A stretch of 64,000 nt of DNA from Adenophora triphylla var. japonica. Its lineage: Eukaryota > Streptophyta > Magnoliopsida > Asterales > Campanulaceae. A program made the translations under genes and the position numbers. Where the stretch lies: positions 310,001 to 374,000 of the forward strand of contig JAFEMH010000990.1 in NCBI GenBank assembly GCA_022495995.1, given 5' to 3'. Positions 23,056 to 33,698 of this stretch are shown piece after piece. How positions within the stretch are numbered: the first letter of the stretch is position 1; the number at the start of each line of letters is the position of its first letter. Below the pieces are notes generated by a model. The model was given only the letters and a program-made list of their open reading frames with translations. It made no database searches and was not told the origin of the DNA.

Positions 23056-23912
23056 TTGAGCGATAGGTCGACTCTACCACGTCGGTGATTGTTGGCATCG
23101 GGTAGTTTTGGTGACCGATCGAGACAGCCTTCAAGTAACCATCGCCAGCCTCAATCTCCAGCCTCCCTTTTCTTTCTTTCTCTTAGAACATGATCCAGGT
23201 ATGCTCGAGCTGCGCCTTGTACGCAACCCACTCCAGCAGGTGTGGGAACTTTACTCGCCGGTGAGGAATTGATGCTACCATTCCAAGAGCGACTGTCCAG
23301 AATTCCAAGTATGGCGGCATAGTCACTATTTACATCAATTACGATAAATTGTACCTTCGAGACAATCCTGAGGGGGTGCTGGCCTAGGTCGACGTCGAGC
23401 ACTATCTGGCCTTTAGCATCAACTCGGTGGTTGGTGAAGCCCTCCAACCTGCCATCATATCTCTCCAGCTGTTCATCATTAAGACCCATCTCCTTGAAAG
23501 TTTTATAAAACAAAATATCCTTGCAGGCCCCCGTGTCGACTAAGAGTCTGCTCGTCGTACATCCATCAATGAGACCTGGGATGACGAGAACTTGCTCCCT
23601 AGCCGCCATATTGGTTGCCAATTCATGGGGGTAGAAGCTGATTGCTTCATCTCTTACTTCTCTCCTTGGAGGCACATGTGGGGCCTTATTGAGCTGGAAT
23701 ATCTTGTGCTTGATGGCCGTGTTGCTTGCTTGTTCGCAATGACCCCCGGTGTTCGCCCTAGGGCCGCCTAGGTCCTTGTTGCCCACCCGCCGGCCGCTCA
23801 CCTCCCCGGCTTGAGGTCTCTTCACATAAGCTTCGAGTCTCCCCTGGTCGACCATTCTGGATGATACGCTTTAATCCCAAGCAATCCTCTCGTGAGATGA
23901 CCGAGTGTCTTT
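23056..23912 (-). pseudogene. pro: Aspartic protease region of the Retand-like element
   Basis: The frame at 23855-23151 contains LLVDTGACKDILFYKTFKEM, the retroviral-type protease active site (DTGA), followed by TNHRVDAKGQIVLDVDLG and YAAILGILDSRSWN, matching the YNAILGR-type motif of this lineage. The usual GR has become GI. The frame then breaks before RT. Upstream KHKIFQLNKAPHV and DEAISFYPHELA fit the linker between gag and protease in Tat elements. Confidence 0.85.
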
Positions 23913-25680
23913 GTGGTAGTCGCAGCATTTGCCGTTGTCCCGTCTAAACTTGTTGCCTGGATTCATTGGGACCGGAGGAGCCGGCTCGACAAAGATTTAA
24001 AATCTCGCTCGACTCACCGTGAGGGGAGTGAAAGCTTCGGGCACCTTCTCTGTCGCCCTAGTTCTGTTCTTTCCATTTTTATTGTTCCCCCCATTCTTGT
24101 TGGAGTCCTTTTTATCGTCAGCGACCTCCACCTTGGGGCTTTTACCATTCTTTTTCTCCTTCCTTTCCTCAGCTAGGGCGACATTATACACCTTTTCGAA
24201 CAACTCCTGTCGAGTTGTCACTGTCCGGACTGTGAGCTCGTAGTCCATGTCTGCTGAAGAAATACCGTTTCGGAAGCAGTTGATGACCTCCCTATCAGTG
24301 ATGTCTTCCTCTATCTTATCCACCATTTCTTTGAACTTGGTGAAGTAGCTCATCGAGCTTTCATTCTTCGCCTGCACCAAGTTATTCAGTCTCGCGACGG
24401 TCGTCTTCCGAGCTCCCGCAAGCCGAGAAGCGATCTAAGAACTTTGTCCTGAAGCCTGTCCAAGTGGTGATGCTATCAGCAGCCAAACCATTGAACCAAG
24501 TTAAGGCTGCCCCAGTAAGGGTGCTTAGGAGGGCTTTACACATGTTGTCATCTTCATTGGCGACAAAGCACATAGTGGCCTCCAGATGTTGTATGTGACT
24601 CTTTGCATTGGTGGATCCTGAATATTTCTCCAGAAGAGGCAGCCTGAAGGTAGGAGGAGGTCGACTATCTCTGATTTCTTTGGAGAAGGGTCGAAGAGTA
24701 AAGTCAATTCGTTCAACCTTTCCAATCTCCTTTTTCTTCTCCTCCTCCCATTGTTCGAACTTCTTTTTCATCAACAGCCATTCCCTTGCATCGGGTCTTT
24801 CGTCTCCTGGAGGGGGAACGGCATTCGATCTCTGGCCTTCACTCCTGGGAGGAGTCACCTGCCTACTCCTCCTGTCTCTATGGGAATTGTCCCTCTCTGA
24901 TCTGACTGGGGATCTATGCCTGTTACTTCTTTGAGGCGACCTGCGCCTCGGCAGACGATGGCGACCTGCGCCTGTCATATCCAAGAGTCGACCTGCGCCT
25001 CTCCTCTCTTATAGGCGACCTGCGCCCATTCCTGTCTCTTTGAGATCCTGATCTTTGCGTTCGGGCCGGAGAAACATGCCTCGTTTCGTTGGCCGTTAGG
25101 CCGAGTCCTCAAATCGGATTGAGCCTCCCGCTCCTGCTTCGCGAGGCTGGCCCTTAGGTCGTTACTTGGCACATGCACGATAGTAGGGGCTCTCTGAACT
25201 ATCCTGTTGTCTCCATTCTGTCCCACACCTTCATTTGGCCTCATACTCCGAGCCTGTTGTCCATTAGAGACCTGAGTACGATCCATTCTTTCAGAGCGTA
25301 CATCGGCCTGCTTCCGCCTCTTCCATAGCTATTAAGTCGCCCAAAATCCGGGCTCTTTCTAACATCATCTCCTTCTTGCTCATAGGGTTGGTGGAGGGAC
25401 CCCCTGTTTCCAACGTTCACCTGAGCAGTGGGACGTTTAGGAGGTGGAGCTCCTTGCCCATCCATGTGCCTTTTGCCTCTCCTTGTGTCAGGCAAACCCC
25501 TGCCATCAACGACACTGGTAGAGCGCGTGGCTCTGCCATGAGGACGATTTGGTGGGGGAGGAGGCAAATTCAAGTTTTCAAGATTTGCATTTGCATTAGT
25601 GTTGTTGTTGTTGTTCACTTCTTCATGCCCAAGTGAAGCCTCGATACGTGTCCGTCTGAAGTCACCATTGTTGTAGGTTG
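23913..25680 (-). pseudogene. gag: Gag of the Retand-like element, in several frames
   Basis: Coding sequence runs in at least four frames. The N-terminal segment has an Asn run, a Pro run and an Arg-rich tail (about 25640-25240). A Ser/Arg-rich basic region follows (near 24984). The retrotransposon gag core runs from LPLLEKYSGSTNAKSHI through MCKALLSTLTGAALTWFNGL to FRTKFLDRFSA. Its C-terminal half continues at 24380 (SSMSYFTKFKEMVDKIE and INCFRNGI). A Lys/Asn-rich linker precedes protease. No start codon follows the primer site in the first frame, so the true start is unknown. Confidence 0.85.
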
Positions 25681-25708
25681 TTGAAAATTTTAAGGTCAAG
25701 TTGAAGCA

Positions 25709-25729
25709 CGATTCCCGGCAATGGAACCA
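25709..25729 (-). promoter_or_regulatory. Primer-binding site, diverged tRNA-Asp-like
   Basis: The minus strand reads TGGTTCCATTGCCGGGAATC, three bases from the LTR. It resembles the tRNA-Asp primer site known in Athila/Tat elements (TGGCGCCGTTGCCGGGGA) with several transitions. The position confirms orientation. Confidence 0.6.
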
Positions 25730-25732
25730 AAC

Positions 25733-26387
25733 TGATGCTGCAGGAATTGTGCTTATCAATCTTCCTCCACGTGGCGGGGATCGATCACTTGGCTCCTTGA
25801 CAAAACGTAACCCACGACTAGCCTGGATGTGTCTCCTGCGAAGACGCTCGGGCGTGAGTAAGATCACAGCTTGTATATAGCTCAAAATGTATTGAATAAT
25901 GAACTCGGAATACAAAATGGCGCTTACCTTTCACCGTTTGGTAGTGATGAAGTATTTATAGGCAAGAGTGATGTATTATTGGGAGGCAAAGATGTCCTCC
26001 GAGATTATAGCGGCGGTTACGGTCATGGGCACGTGTCTATAACGGTCCCCGATTTGTAGGGATGTAGTTGTGAGCATTGATTGACCAATAAGCCGGCAAG
26101 TGTCGTCGTCGTCACTTGCCGATTTAGGTCGAGGTCGCCACTCGTGGAATGGTCGACCTGACTGTCGGGTAGAGCATGGTTCGTACCCGAATAGTATCAT
26201 GGATCCTGAGGTCGGGCTAAGTTAGGTCGGGACCTGTAAGTCGGACCATGGGCTTAGTCGACTGATGGGTGAGATGGGCCTTGGGTCTTGATCTGATTGG
26301 ATTAGTTTCATTGAGAATGTGGGTGCCAACGCTATATGTGATTGGGCTTTACTCGTTTGGCCCAATTCGACACTTTTGGTATGTTCA
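25733..26387 (-). repeat. 5' LTR of the Retand-like element
   Basis: It starts TGATGCTGCAGG and ends GGTATGTTCA on the plus strand (655 bp). It aligns along its whole length with 14346-15004 apart from scattered substitutions and small indels. A minus-strand TATA box lies near 25955 (TATTTATAG). Confidence 0.93.
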
Positions 26388-26392
26388 ACAAT

Positions 26393-26826
26393 ATTAATAC
26401 AATTTCCCATCAAATGTTAAATAAAAAAAATAGATTTTTGGGAGGGAGTATGTATTTGTTATCAATATTATTTAAAATACTACCAATAACAAAAAATGTT
26501 TAAAAAAAAACTTTTATTCAAACAATTGAATTGCTATAAATTATTAGTCAAAGAACAACCGGTAAAACTTAAGTGAAACCATATTTCCGAACATGGGAGA
26601 ATTATTTTTCCTTGTTCTTTTTGAAAAAAAAAAAACATGTATGCATTCAAAAAATATAGAAAATACAGTAATTTCTTCATTAACATCTCTTCGCTTGCAA
26701 TTTATTATTTGCAGTAATCTCTTAATGAGCCAAACATTCCTTGGCGTTAGTATTGACAAACAAACACCAAAATTGTAGTAAGACATTTTACCACCTCTCC
26801 CCTGCTTTACAACAAAAATAATTTTT
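26393..26826. other. Intergenic spacer
   Basis: AT-rich, with no gene. GGGAGGGAGTATGTA at 26440 resembles the end of a Stowaway MITE, but no partner end is present. Confidence 0.4.
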
Positions 26827-26961
26827 ATATGGGGATTTGACCTGTTGGCTTGAGCTCATGGCTTCTAACCTAGAGGTCATGAGTTCGATTTCCCAAAAGT
26901 TAGGATTTATCTCCTAGGCGCTTTCGCATGTGTGTGTGTGAATAGTGAAAAAAAAAAAACG
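26827..26961 (+). mobile_element. tRNA-derived SINE
   Basis: The 135-bp block has a box A-like TGGCTTGAGCTCATGG and a box B-like GAGTTCGATTTCC about 40 bp apart, the internal RNA polymerase III promoter of tRNA-derived SINEs. It has a GT-repeat tail and a terminal A run. The same sequence, AAAATAATTTTT, flanks it at 26815-26826 and 26962-26973, a 12-bp target duplication. Confidence 0.75.
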
Positions 26962-27011
26962 AAAATAATTTTTTTTAAAAAAAATATCAGAGTATATACT
27001 AATTAATGTTA

Positions 27012-28625
27012 TTAAACTAAATCACCTACTAATAAACATAGAGAATCTCCCTTGTTTTCAGCTTTAATTATCTTGTTTTCCTCACATTCATGACTGTCAA
27101 CATCAGAAGAAGAAGCAGTCAGCTGTTGAGCTCTCTTTGCTTCAAACTCCCAATCCGTCCTTACCAAAACCGCCACCATTGTCACCACACACGATGCCTG
27201 CGCCGCCAATAATCCCATCCACAACCCTTCAAAATCAAACCCGCCGTAAAAGCTCAGCCCCACCGCCACCGGCATCCCCACCAAGTAAAAACACCCCAAA
27301 TTTATATTCGCCCCCACTTTAGGCCTCGCCGTCCCCCTCAAAACCCCACACCCCGTCGTCTGCGGGCAATTTCCTAGCTCACACAGCCCAATTATGGGCA
27401 AGACCAAAGAAGTCAACGCTATTATCTCCTTATCTTTTGTAAACATTGACGCCCACACGTTCCGTACACTCGCCGCAAAAAACAATGCTGAAAATCCCAA
27501 TACGAAGCTGCAAGAAAGGCCAACAATGGCAGCGAGTTTCGCCTTTCTAGGTTGACTTGCACCCAACTCATTACCAACTCGGGTTGATACACTGAAGCTG
27601 AGGGAAGAAGGGAATATGTAAATCAATGAAGTTGTTTGAATTAGTATCCCCATTGATGCAACTGTAGCTCTGGGGTTTATTAACAACCCGCATAGTAGTA
27701 TCATTATTTCGTACCACCACCATTCGAGGCACACAGAAATGCAGCTTGGAATAGCTAAATTGAGTAAGGATTTCCACCCTTTTAAGCATTCTTTCGATAA
27801 TCCTCCCCAAGTTTTCTGATAAATGCCGGAAATTAGTATGTAGATTATTAAGGACACTACAAGATTGAAGTTAGTCAACACGCTACTTATCGCGACACCT
27901 TTAATGCCTAGACTAAGCTTTGTCACGAAAAAATAATTTGTGGGTATGTGGATAAGTATTGAAAGTGTCGCGCAAAATGTTAATGGCAACGTTATTGATT
28001 GAGTTCGTAGGTAAATTCGTAAAGGGTGCAATAAGGATTGAGCTAAAAGGTCAGGTAAGGAATACATGAGAAAAGTTTGAGCTTGTATCGCGATTTCTTC
28101 GTCTTGGCCGCAAATAATTAGAATTGTCTTCATGTTCAGCCATAAAATGGCAATTGGAATTGACGTTAGGAGGAGGAGAAGTATGGTTCTTTGTAGAGAT
28201 AGGCCTAGGAGGGTATGTTTTTTGGCGCCAAAAGCTTGGCCACAAATGGGCTCCATTCCCATGGCTAGGCCGGAAAGGATGGAGTATCCGGTGATGTTGG
28301 CGAATCCGATAGCTAGGGAGCCTCCGGCTAGGGCGAGCTCGCCGAGTTGGCCTAAAAAGAGCATGGAGATTAGTGAGCGGGAGTAGAGGAGGAGGCCGGT
28401 GAGAATCATTGGAATGGCTATTTTGGCAATAGAGAAAGCTTCTTGGATGGCTAAAGAAAAATGAGTTTTGTGGGGCTTTAGGGATTGGATTTGTGTTGGG
28501 GTTTTGGGGATCAAAGGAGAAAATATGTTGGGTTGGTTTGGGATTTTGGGGATGGAGAGAAGATATGGTTGGTCTGAATTGGGGTTGCATTTGCAAAGGG
28601 GAGAAGTTGTTGTTTGTTGGCACAT
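27012..28625 (-). CDS. MATE-family efflux transporter (DETOXIFICATION-like), intronless
   Basis: A single uninterrupted 537-codon frame encodes a multi-pass membrane protein typical of plant DTX/MATE carriers, which export metabolites, hormones or xenobiotics by proton antiport from the cytosol. The hydrophilic N-terminus (about 55 residues) precedes twelve likely membrane segments. Family motifs include LYSRSLISMLFLGQLGELALAGG, MGMEPICGQAFGAKK, CLEWWWYE and STRVGNELGASQPRKAK, followed by GCGVLRGTARPK. Length and lack of introns fit the DTX48-51 subgroup (BCD1/ADP1-like), but the exact orthologue and substrate cannot be told. The ATG at 28625 is the first in frame and gives a normal-length N-terminus. 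The C-tail is polar with no obvious targeting signal. It is the only intact host gene here. Confidence 0.95.
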   Translation of the reverse strand: MCQQTTTSPLCKCNPNSDQPYLLSIPKIPNQPNIFSPLIPKTPTQIQSLKPHKTHFSLAIQEAFSIAKIAIPMILTGLLLYSRSLISMLFLGQLGELALAGGSLAIGFANITGYSILSGLAMGMEPICGQAFGAKKHTLLGLSLQRTILLLLLTSIPIAILWLNMKTILIICGQDEEIAIQAQTFLMYSLPDLLAQSLLHPLRIYLRTQSITLPLTFCATLSILIHIPTNYFFVTKLSLGIKGVAISSVLTNFNLVVSLIIYILISGIYQKTWGGLSKECLKGWKSLLNLAIPSCISVCLEWWWYEIMILLCGLLINPRATVASMGILIQTTSLIYIFPSSLSFSVSTRVGNELGASQPRKAKLAAIVGLSCSFVLGFSALFFAASVRNVWASMFTKDKEIIALTSLVLPIIGLCELGNCPQTTGCGVLRGTARPKVGANINLGCFYLVGMPVAVGLSFYGGFDFEGLWMGLLAAQASCVVTMVAVLVRTDWEFEAKRAQQLTASSSDVDSHECEENKIIKAENKGDSLCLLVGDLV

Positions 28626-28704
28626 TTTTTCTTCTGTAGAGAGAGAAAGGGAGGAGAGAGAGAGAGGGGGGTTGGGTTTGGGGGTTTAAGCGTGGAGGCT
28701 ATGG

Positions 28705-28720
28705 TGGGTATTTAAAGGGT
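28705..28720 (-). promoter_or_regulatory. Probable TATA box of the MATE gene
   Basis: GGGTATTTAAAGGG on the plus strand gives CCCTTTAAATACCC on the minus strand, about 85 bp upstream of the start codon. A GAGA-rich stretch at 28640-28670 would be in the 5' untranslated region. Confidence 0.45.
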
Positions 28721-28725
28721 TTTTG

Positions 28726-29889
28726 TGGGACGGTCCATTTTAATTTTATTACTAAAGACATTCAAGATTTTGCAAATTATGGTTTTTTTTTATAAAAAAA
28801 AAAAAATTGCAACTGTTTGGACGGACAATTGTGACGTTTCCGGCCGCCTGCCCAGCGGCAATAATCGTACTCATGTGTGTGCCAACTTTATGAAATCGAC
28901 ACTTAATTTTGTCTCTTCCTAAACTTAAGCTTTTATTTTCTTTTATGTATTAGGATTTTGGTTTGTGCAATTTAATTATTTAACTGTGTATAATATATAC
29001 GCGTTCAAAAGTCTTCTTATAGTAATTAGATAAAAGAATGCAATTTCGTATCTGATCCGAACCAAATTACTGAATACAATAATTTATATATGTTGATAAA
29101 ATTAACATTCAATTTTTAAGACATGAAGTTAATTGATAAAATGCAATACAGTCCTCTTTAAATAAATACTATCTTAAAAGGATTACTGAATAGTATATTT
29201 TATATAAATGTTGCTCACTAAAAATTGTATAAAAATTAACCTCCATAATATTCACATAGGTCTAAAGTTAATATGAGCAAACAGCAAATAAAAATTCAAT
29301 AATGTTATTAAGTAGTTTAAAATGTTATGGTTATCAGCGTGCATATATGACATAGAGAGAGCGGCAATGATAATTATTTTCAAATGTTTTGATTGTTAAA
29401 TCAAAAATCAAATTGTACTACACTTTATTGATATAAGACTAAGAGGGTCAAAGAACAAACACGTTTACATTAATGATGACGTTAATTGGATAGATTAAAT
29501 GACAATCAATGTCATTTGACTCTACTAATGAGATGTATTAGACAATGATCCAAATGCTTAAAGGCCCAATATTTGCTTCTAAACCTTGATTTTTTGCTCA
29601 TGATCAAGAGCATTTTATTTTGGGACGGAGAAAATGATAATTTTTTCTATTTTTTAATGAGTAATATGAAGCTCTGTTTTTAATGACCGGTGGTAGAGGA
29701 CTGCAAGATTTTTGTCGGAAAATTCATGGACGGCTTTAGTGAAAGCGCCACTTAAATATTGAAGTTAAATTCTTAAAAAGCTAATCTTTGTAGTATTCAT
29801 TATGATCATCTCTTAAATTATAATTTTACCAACAACAACTCGGATTTGAGCTAACTTGATATACAAAAATAACAAGTTGTAGCAATATA
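28726..29889. other. AT-rich spacer upstream of the MATE gene
   Basis: No gene or clear transposon. It includes the distal promoter region of the MATE gene. Confidence 0.4.
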
Positions 29890-30122
29890 CTCCCTCCGTC
29901 CCAAAATATTTGTCCCATTTGATTTTTTTGTTGAATTTTGACTACAAATTTATGAGAGATTAATCATGTTCATGAAATTCTAAAAGTTGTTGTTGATAAT
30001 ATTATTAATGTGAATCAATAGAAATTTTTAGAATTTCATGAACATAATTAAATTGTCATATATTTGTGGTCAAAGTTCAACAAAAAAAGTCAAATTTGCC
30101 AAACATTTTGGAACGGAGGGAG
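29890..30122. mobile_element. Stowaway-like MITE, fold-back type
   Basis: It starts CTCCCTCCGTCCCAAAATAT and ends TTTTGGAACGGAGGGAG (233 bp), flanked by TA. Nearly the entire element is an inverted repeat: TTTTTTGTTGAATTTTGACT on the left is matched by GTCAAAGTTCAACAAAAAAA on the right. The same family and length as the copy at 44239. Confidence 0.92.
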
Positions 30123-32017
30123 TACTTTTTAACAAAATATGTCTTCTTGAGACCTCCGAAATCTGACATTTGTTCGTCCAAAGTGATAAACCAGATTTAA
30201 GTTCCAACCTTTTTCAATCTAAATTAATATATGTGCATTAGATCCATCTTCTAGAAATTAAATCAAACTACATTAGTCAAAAGCATCTCTTCTTAGTCAC
30301 TAAGACCTTCTTTATCAACAACCCACATCAATCCAATTCAATAATATAATACTATTTCTCTCTCTTCCACATATATTATCTACAATTCAAACCAATCTCC
30401 TTCATTTTTTTACTTTATTCACAATTCAATCCAACCAACCAACCAACCCAACTCAAATATCATTTATTATTTATTTTTTATTACATATATTATTAATCTC
30501 ATTTTTTTCTTATTTTTCGTCTTGTTATAAATTTATATAATATTTTATATTACTAAATTTATATAATTATTATACAAAAATACGATATATAAAATAATAT
30601 AAAAATGAAGTTAAATTTGAAATTCAAATTCACTTTTTATAAATACATCACAAAAATAAAATTACAAATACATAAATTGAATAACAATGAGAAATTAGGC
30701 AAAGAGATAGAAAAAACGATTTAATTAGAGAGAAAAGAGAGAATTTTAGATTGTGCTTCAAATTCAATAAATTTGGTCTCTATTTATAGAGGATAAAAAA
30801 ATAAAATTTTGATATTTTTTATTTTTTATTTTAATAAATTTTTAATATAATTAAAAATAATTTAAATTAAAAGTGAAAAAATATATTTTAAAAAATCCAC
30901 CAACCAATGGTTGGTGGACAAGTGTCCCACCCATAGAAAAAATTGGATCACAATCTGGATTGTTTCACCAATCCGATCACCAATCTTCATTTCTTTCTTT
31001 TTTTTTTTTTTTTTTTTAAGTTTTTGTCTTCTAGCAATGATCCTTGGCTTGGATCACCGATAAATGAGGTCTAAGACCGAAGAAAGGATCAATAGGAAAG
31101 GAGGGATCCGGAACACGTAATTGGGTTTTTATAGCGGATGAGTTACGTTTTATAATAATATTAATTATATTTTATAATATATCTGTTACATTAGACTAGA
31201 CCAAAATGTATAAAAGTAAGTTTCATTTTTTATTACAATAATAATATTTTATTATATAGTAACATTTGATAAGAAGTCCTACTTTTATACTCTAAGACTA
31301 TCCTCAATGATCCCAATCCAACTCAATTTCAAATAAAATATTAATTTTTTTTACTTTCATATACACAACTCTCAACCTTATATAATATATACTCCCATCA
31401 ATGGCCCAAACCCAATCCAATATTTTAATAAAATATTTATTTCTCTTTACTCCAACTTACCTAAAATACTTATCATTTTATTCTTTTTAAATGTACCAAT
31501 ATTAGGCTCTATTTAAGATTTAAAAAAATTATAAATTTTGATATATTTTTTATTTTATTATTTTATTTAAAATATATTAATTTAAAAATATATTTATATA
31601 AACACATACAATCCAATGAAAGGGTGACATGTGTACAAAATCAAAACATTTTTGTGACCCAACCTGGACCAATCTCGGTTGGCTGGCCGCCCAGATCATG
31701 ACATTTCCTTGACTTTCTTTATTTTTTTTTTTATTTTTTTTTTTTGAAAGGTTACCAATATAGGTAGTTTAACGGGGATATTGCAAGTCAATGGTGCACT
31801 GCACCCGGTGGAGGCCAGTAAGTCGTTCATAGTTCATTAGCCATCCATCAGTGGGCCGGTCCAATTTTTTCAAGAACCCTCCAAAATAGATATTGTTCAT
31901 GGAGCCCATAAATATTTTAGAGAGAGATAGAGAGAGAGAATATGACTGGGTCGTACAAATAAACGTGTAGAAATTTCTTGATTTAAAAGTATAAATTAGA
32001 ACACAAAATCTGGGAAG
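30123..32017. other. AT-rich spacer, possible decayed MITEs
   Basis: No gene. TAAGACCTTCTTTATC near 30301 and TAAATGAGGTCTAAGACC near 31060 could be the termini of a decayed MITE of about 780 bp, and TAAGACTATCCTCAATGA at 31284 looks like the start of another. I cannot see clean target duplications. Confidence 0.3.
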
Positions 32018-32050
32018 AAATGCGTTTCTCCGTCGCGTATGGAGAAACGG

Positions 32051-32080
32051 GGCTTAGTTTGTCGCGCGACATACTTAGCC
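32051..32080. repeat. 30-bp dyad, left arm of the fold-back element
   Basis: It begins GGCTTAGT, has core TTGTCGCGCGACAT and ends ACTTAGCC. Arms pair at 13 of 15 positions. Confidence 0.88.
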
Positions 32081-32347
32081 ACAACAACTGGATATCCTTT
32101 CCAAAAGCCTTCCTGATATCTGTTCAATATGAATATCCAGGTGCTTTGAAAAGGATATCCGTAAATCAAACATTTTTTCCTGATATCCTTTCCAAAGCTT
32201 CCTGATATCCATATTCGCTTCCTGATATCCGTAGCCTTTGGAAAGGATATCCGTAAAAATATTTGGCTCCTGATATCCTTTCCAAAGCTTCCTGATATCC
32301 ATATTCAAGCTTCCTGATATCCGTAGTTTTCAAGCGATATCCAGAAC

Positions 32348-32377
32348 CGCTAAATATGTCGCGCGACAAACATAGCC
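32348..32377. repeat. 30-bp dyad, right arm of the fold-back element
   Basis: The core is ATGTCGCGCGACAA and the end is CATAGCC; the outer left GGCT is mutated to CGCT. It lies in inverted orientation relative to the copy at 32051, which is visible from the spacer bases. Confidence 0.85.
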
Positions 32378-32412
32378 CCGTTTCTTCACACGCGACGGAG
32401 AAACGCGTTTCT

Positions 32413-33698
32413 CAGCAGACCGACTCAAATTTGAAACTTTATGCATGGCCTCCGTTCATAATACGTTTACTTGACCCGCCATTTGAGTTCCCATCAATCT
32501 ATCTACAATTTATTCTTAACAAGATGTCAATTTGGATTTTGGTGAGACCACTTATGAATTACCCTCAAAATTATTTTCTTTTCTACCCATAATAAATATC
32601 GTATCGTGTAAAGTTTTTGAATAATGTATTTTATTTACATGTAAAAGATAAATTTGTACTAAGTTTATTTTCTTTTCTACCCATAATAAATATCGTATCA
32701 TACAATCAAATATATCTCATATATGCACATATCAAATATATACAGTGGGATCGTCACAAAGTGACACTTATACATTTTATACCCTATAAATACTATAACC
32801 CTCCTCATTGGCAAGGTAAGCTCATTCACACAAAACACACTCTCTCTCTACAACTCTCTCTCTAGAGAGCTCTCATATACAATTTATACATATAAACAGA
32901 TTCTAGATTCTGATTCTTACGCCCGAGGGTTATAGCGGGACAACCCCCGCACCCCTAACGGTGCTGTTTTGCAGATTCTTGTCCGAAATGCCAACGCGTG
33001 TTCTGCAATTTTTGCCAACTCGGGTCGTGGCGTCATTAAATTACTTAATTTATATGGATATACCGACTATATATGTTTAAAGCAATTGATAGTGTCATTA
33101 CAAGAATTTCATGATTATCTTCTTTTAATTCAACTCAACAAACAAGTATGAAACCAACAAAAAGGGAATCCTTCTCTCAACTATTTCAGTTGGTGGACTA
33201 TAAGTTGGAATGTTATAGACTTTCTTTAAAAGAAAAGTTGGTGATAGACTTTAGTTTTAAAAAAATTAGTGAAATGAAACATAGAATCTAGTAAGCCTTT
33301 GAAAAAAGGAAAACAAGAATTTCAAAATCAAAATTGTTGAAGCTTGTGTATTGGTTGGTGGAACCATTGTTATGATTACTAAAATTAAAATTAAATATAC
33401 AAAAATTAAGAAAAAAATTAGTATTGTGAGTATAAATAGTAAAGTGAGAAAGAAAGAGTGAAATATGAATATTTTTTTATTTTTTTTTTGTAAAAATGAC
33501 AAGTGGCACTCATTAACTATTTTGGGTTAATAAACATAAAAAAAAATTATTGTTAGAAGGAAAAAAGTAACCATAACATTGGGAAGACAATTCAGAATTA
33601 TTGAAATATATGTTGGTGATGGATAAAATTCCCTTTTATAATAAAACATATCAAGTATATTAGTCATCGATATAGCAATATACAAATGTAAAAGTCTT
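32413..33698. other. Spacer with an LTR-like promoter block at about 32750-33010
   Basis: Around 32780 CCCTATAAATACTATAACCC is a good plus-strand TATA box. It is followed by CT-rich leader sequence, then GCCCGAGGGTTATAGCGGGA and GGTGCTGTTTTGCAG. The arrangement looks like an LTR U3/R region or a gene promoter with a first intron end, but no coding region follows. The rest is AT-rich. Confidence 0.35.

Larger units (their letters stand above)
14346..26387 (-). mobile_element. Complete Tat-lineage (Retand-like) Ty3/gypsy element with antisense gene
   Basis: The two LTRs (14346-15004 and 25733-26387) are near-identical direct repeats, and the exact 5-bp duplication ACAAT lies at 14341-14345 and 26388-26392. 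Gag-protease-RT-dual RNase H-integrase runs on the minus strand from about 25680 to 19519. Beyond integrase lie a tandem repeat (19103-19400) and a plus-strand extra gene (15485-18660). The additional RNase H domain and an antisense gene between pol and the 3' LTR are established traits of Tat-lineage elements such as Retand. LTRs differ by only a few percent, so insertion is fairly recent, yet frameshifts break gag, the end of pol and the extra gene. Confidence 0.93.
32018..32412. mobile_element. Inverted-repeat (fold-back) element with dyads and a GATATCC array
   Basis: About 65-bp arms at 32018-32082 and 32346-32412 are inverted copies. Each arm has a hairpin (32023-32031 with 32041-32049, CGTTTCTCC/GGAGAAACG; 32379-32387 with 32397-32405) and one copy of the 30-bp dyad (32051-32080 and 32348-32377). 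Between them are three units of about 90 bp (anchors 32092, 32182, 32272) rich in CCTGATATCC. It codes for nothing. It resembles a fold-back element, but no target duplication is evident and it could instead be part of a larger LTR. Confidence 0.65.

Noticed and set aside
26850..26900. Possible tRNA gene
   Set aside because: Only A- and B-box-like motifs are present, with no cloverleaf or anticodon arm; the poly-A tail and 12-bp duplication indicate a SINE.
28051..28623. 190-codon frame overlapping the MATE start region
   Set aside because: Same strand, other frame of the real MATE gene; Pro/His/Asn-rich with no domain.
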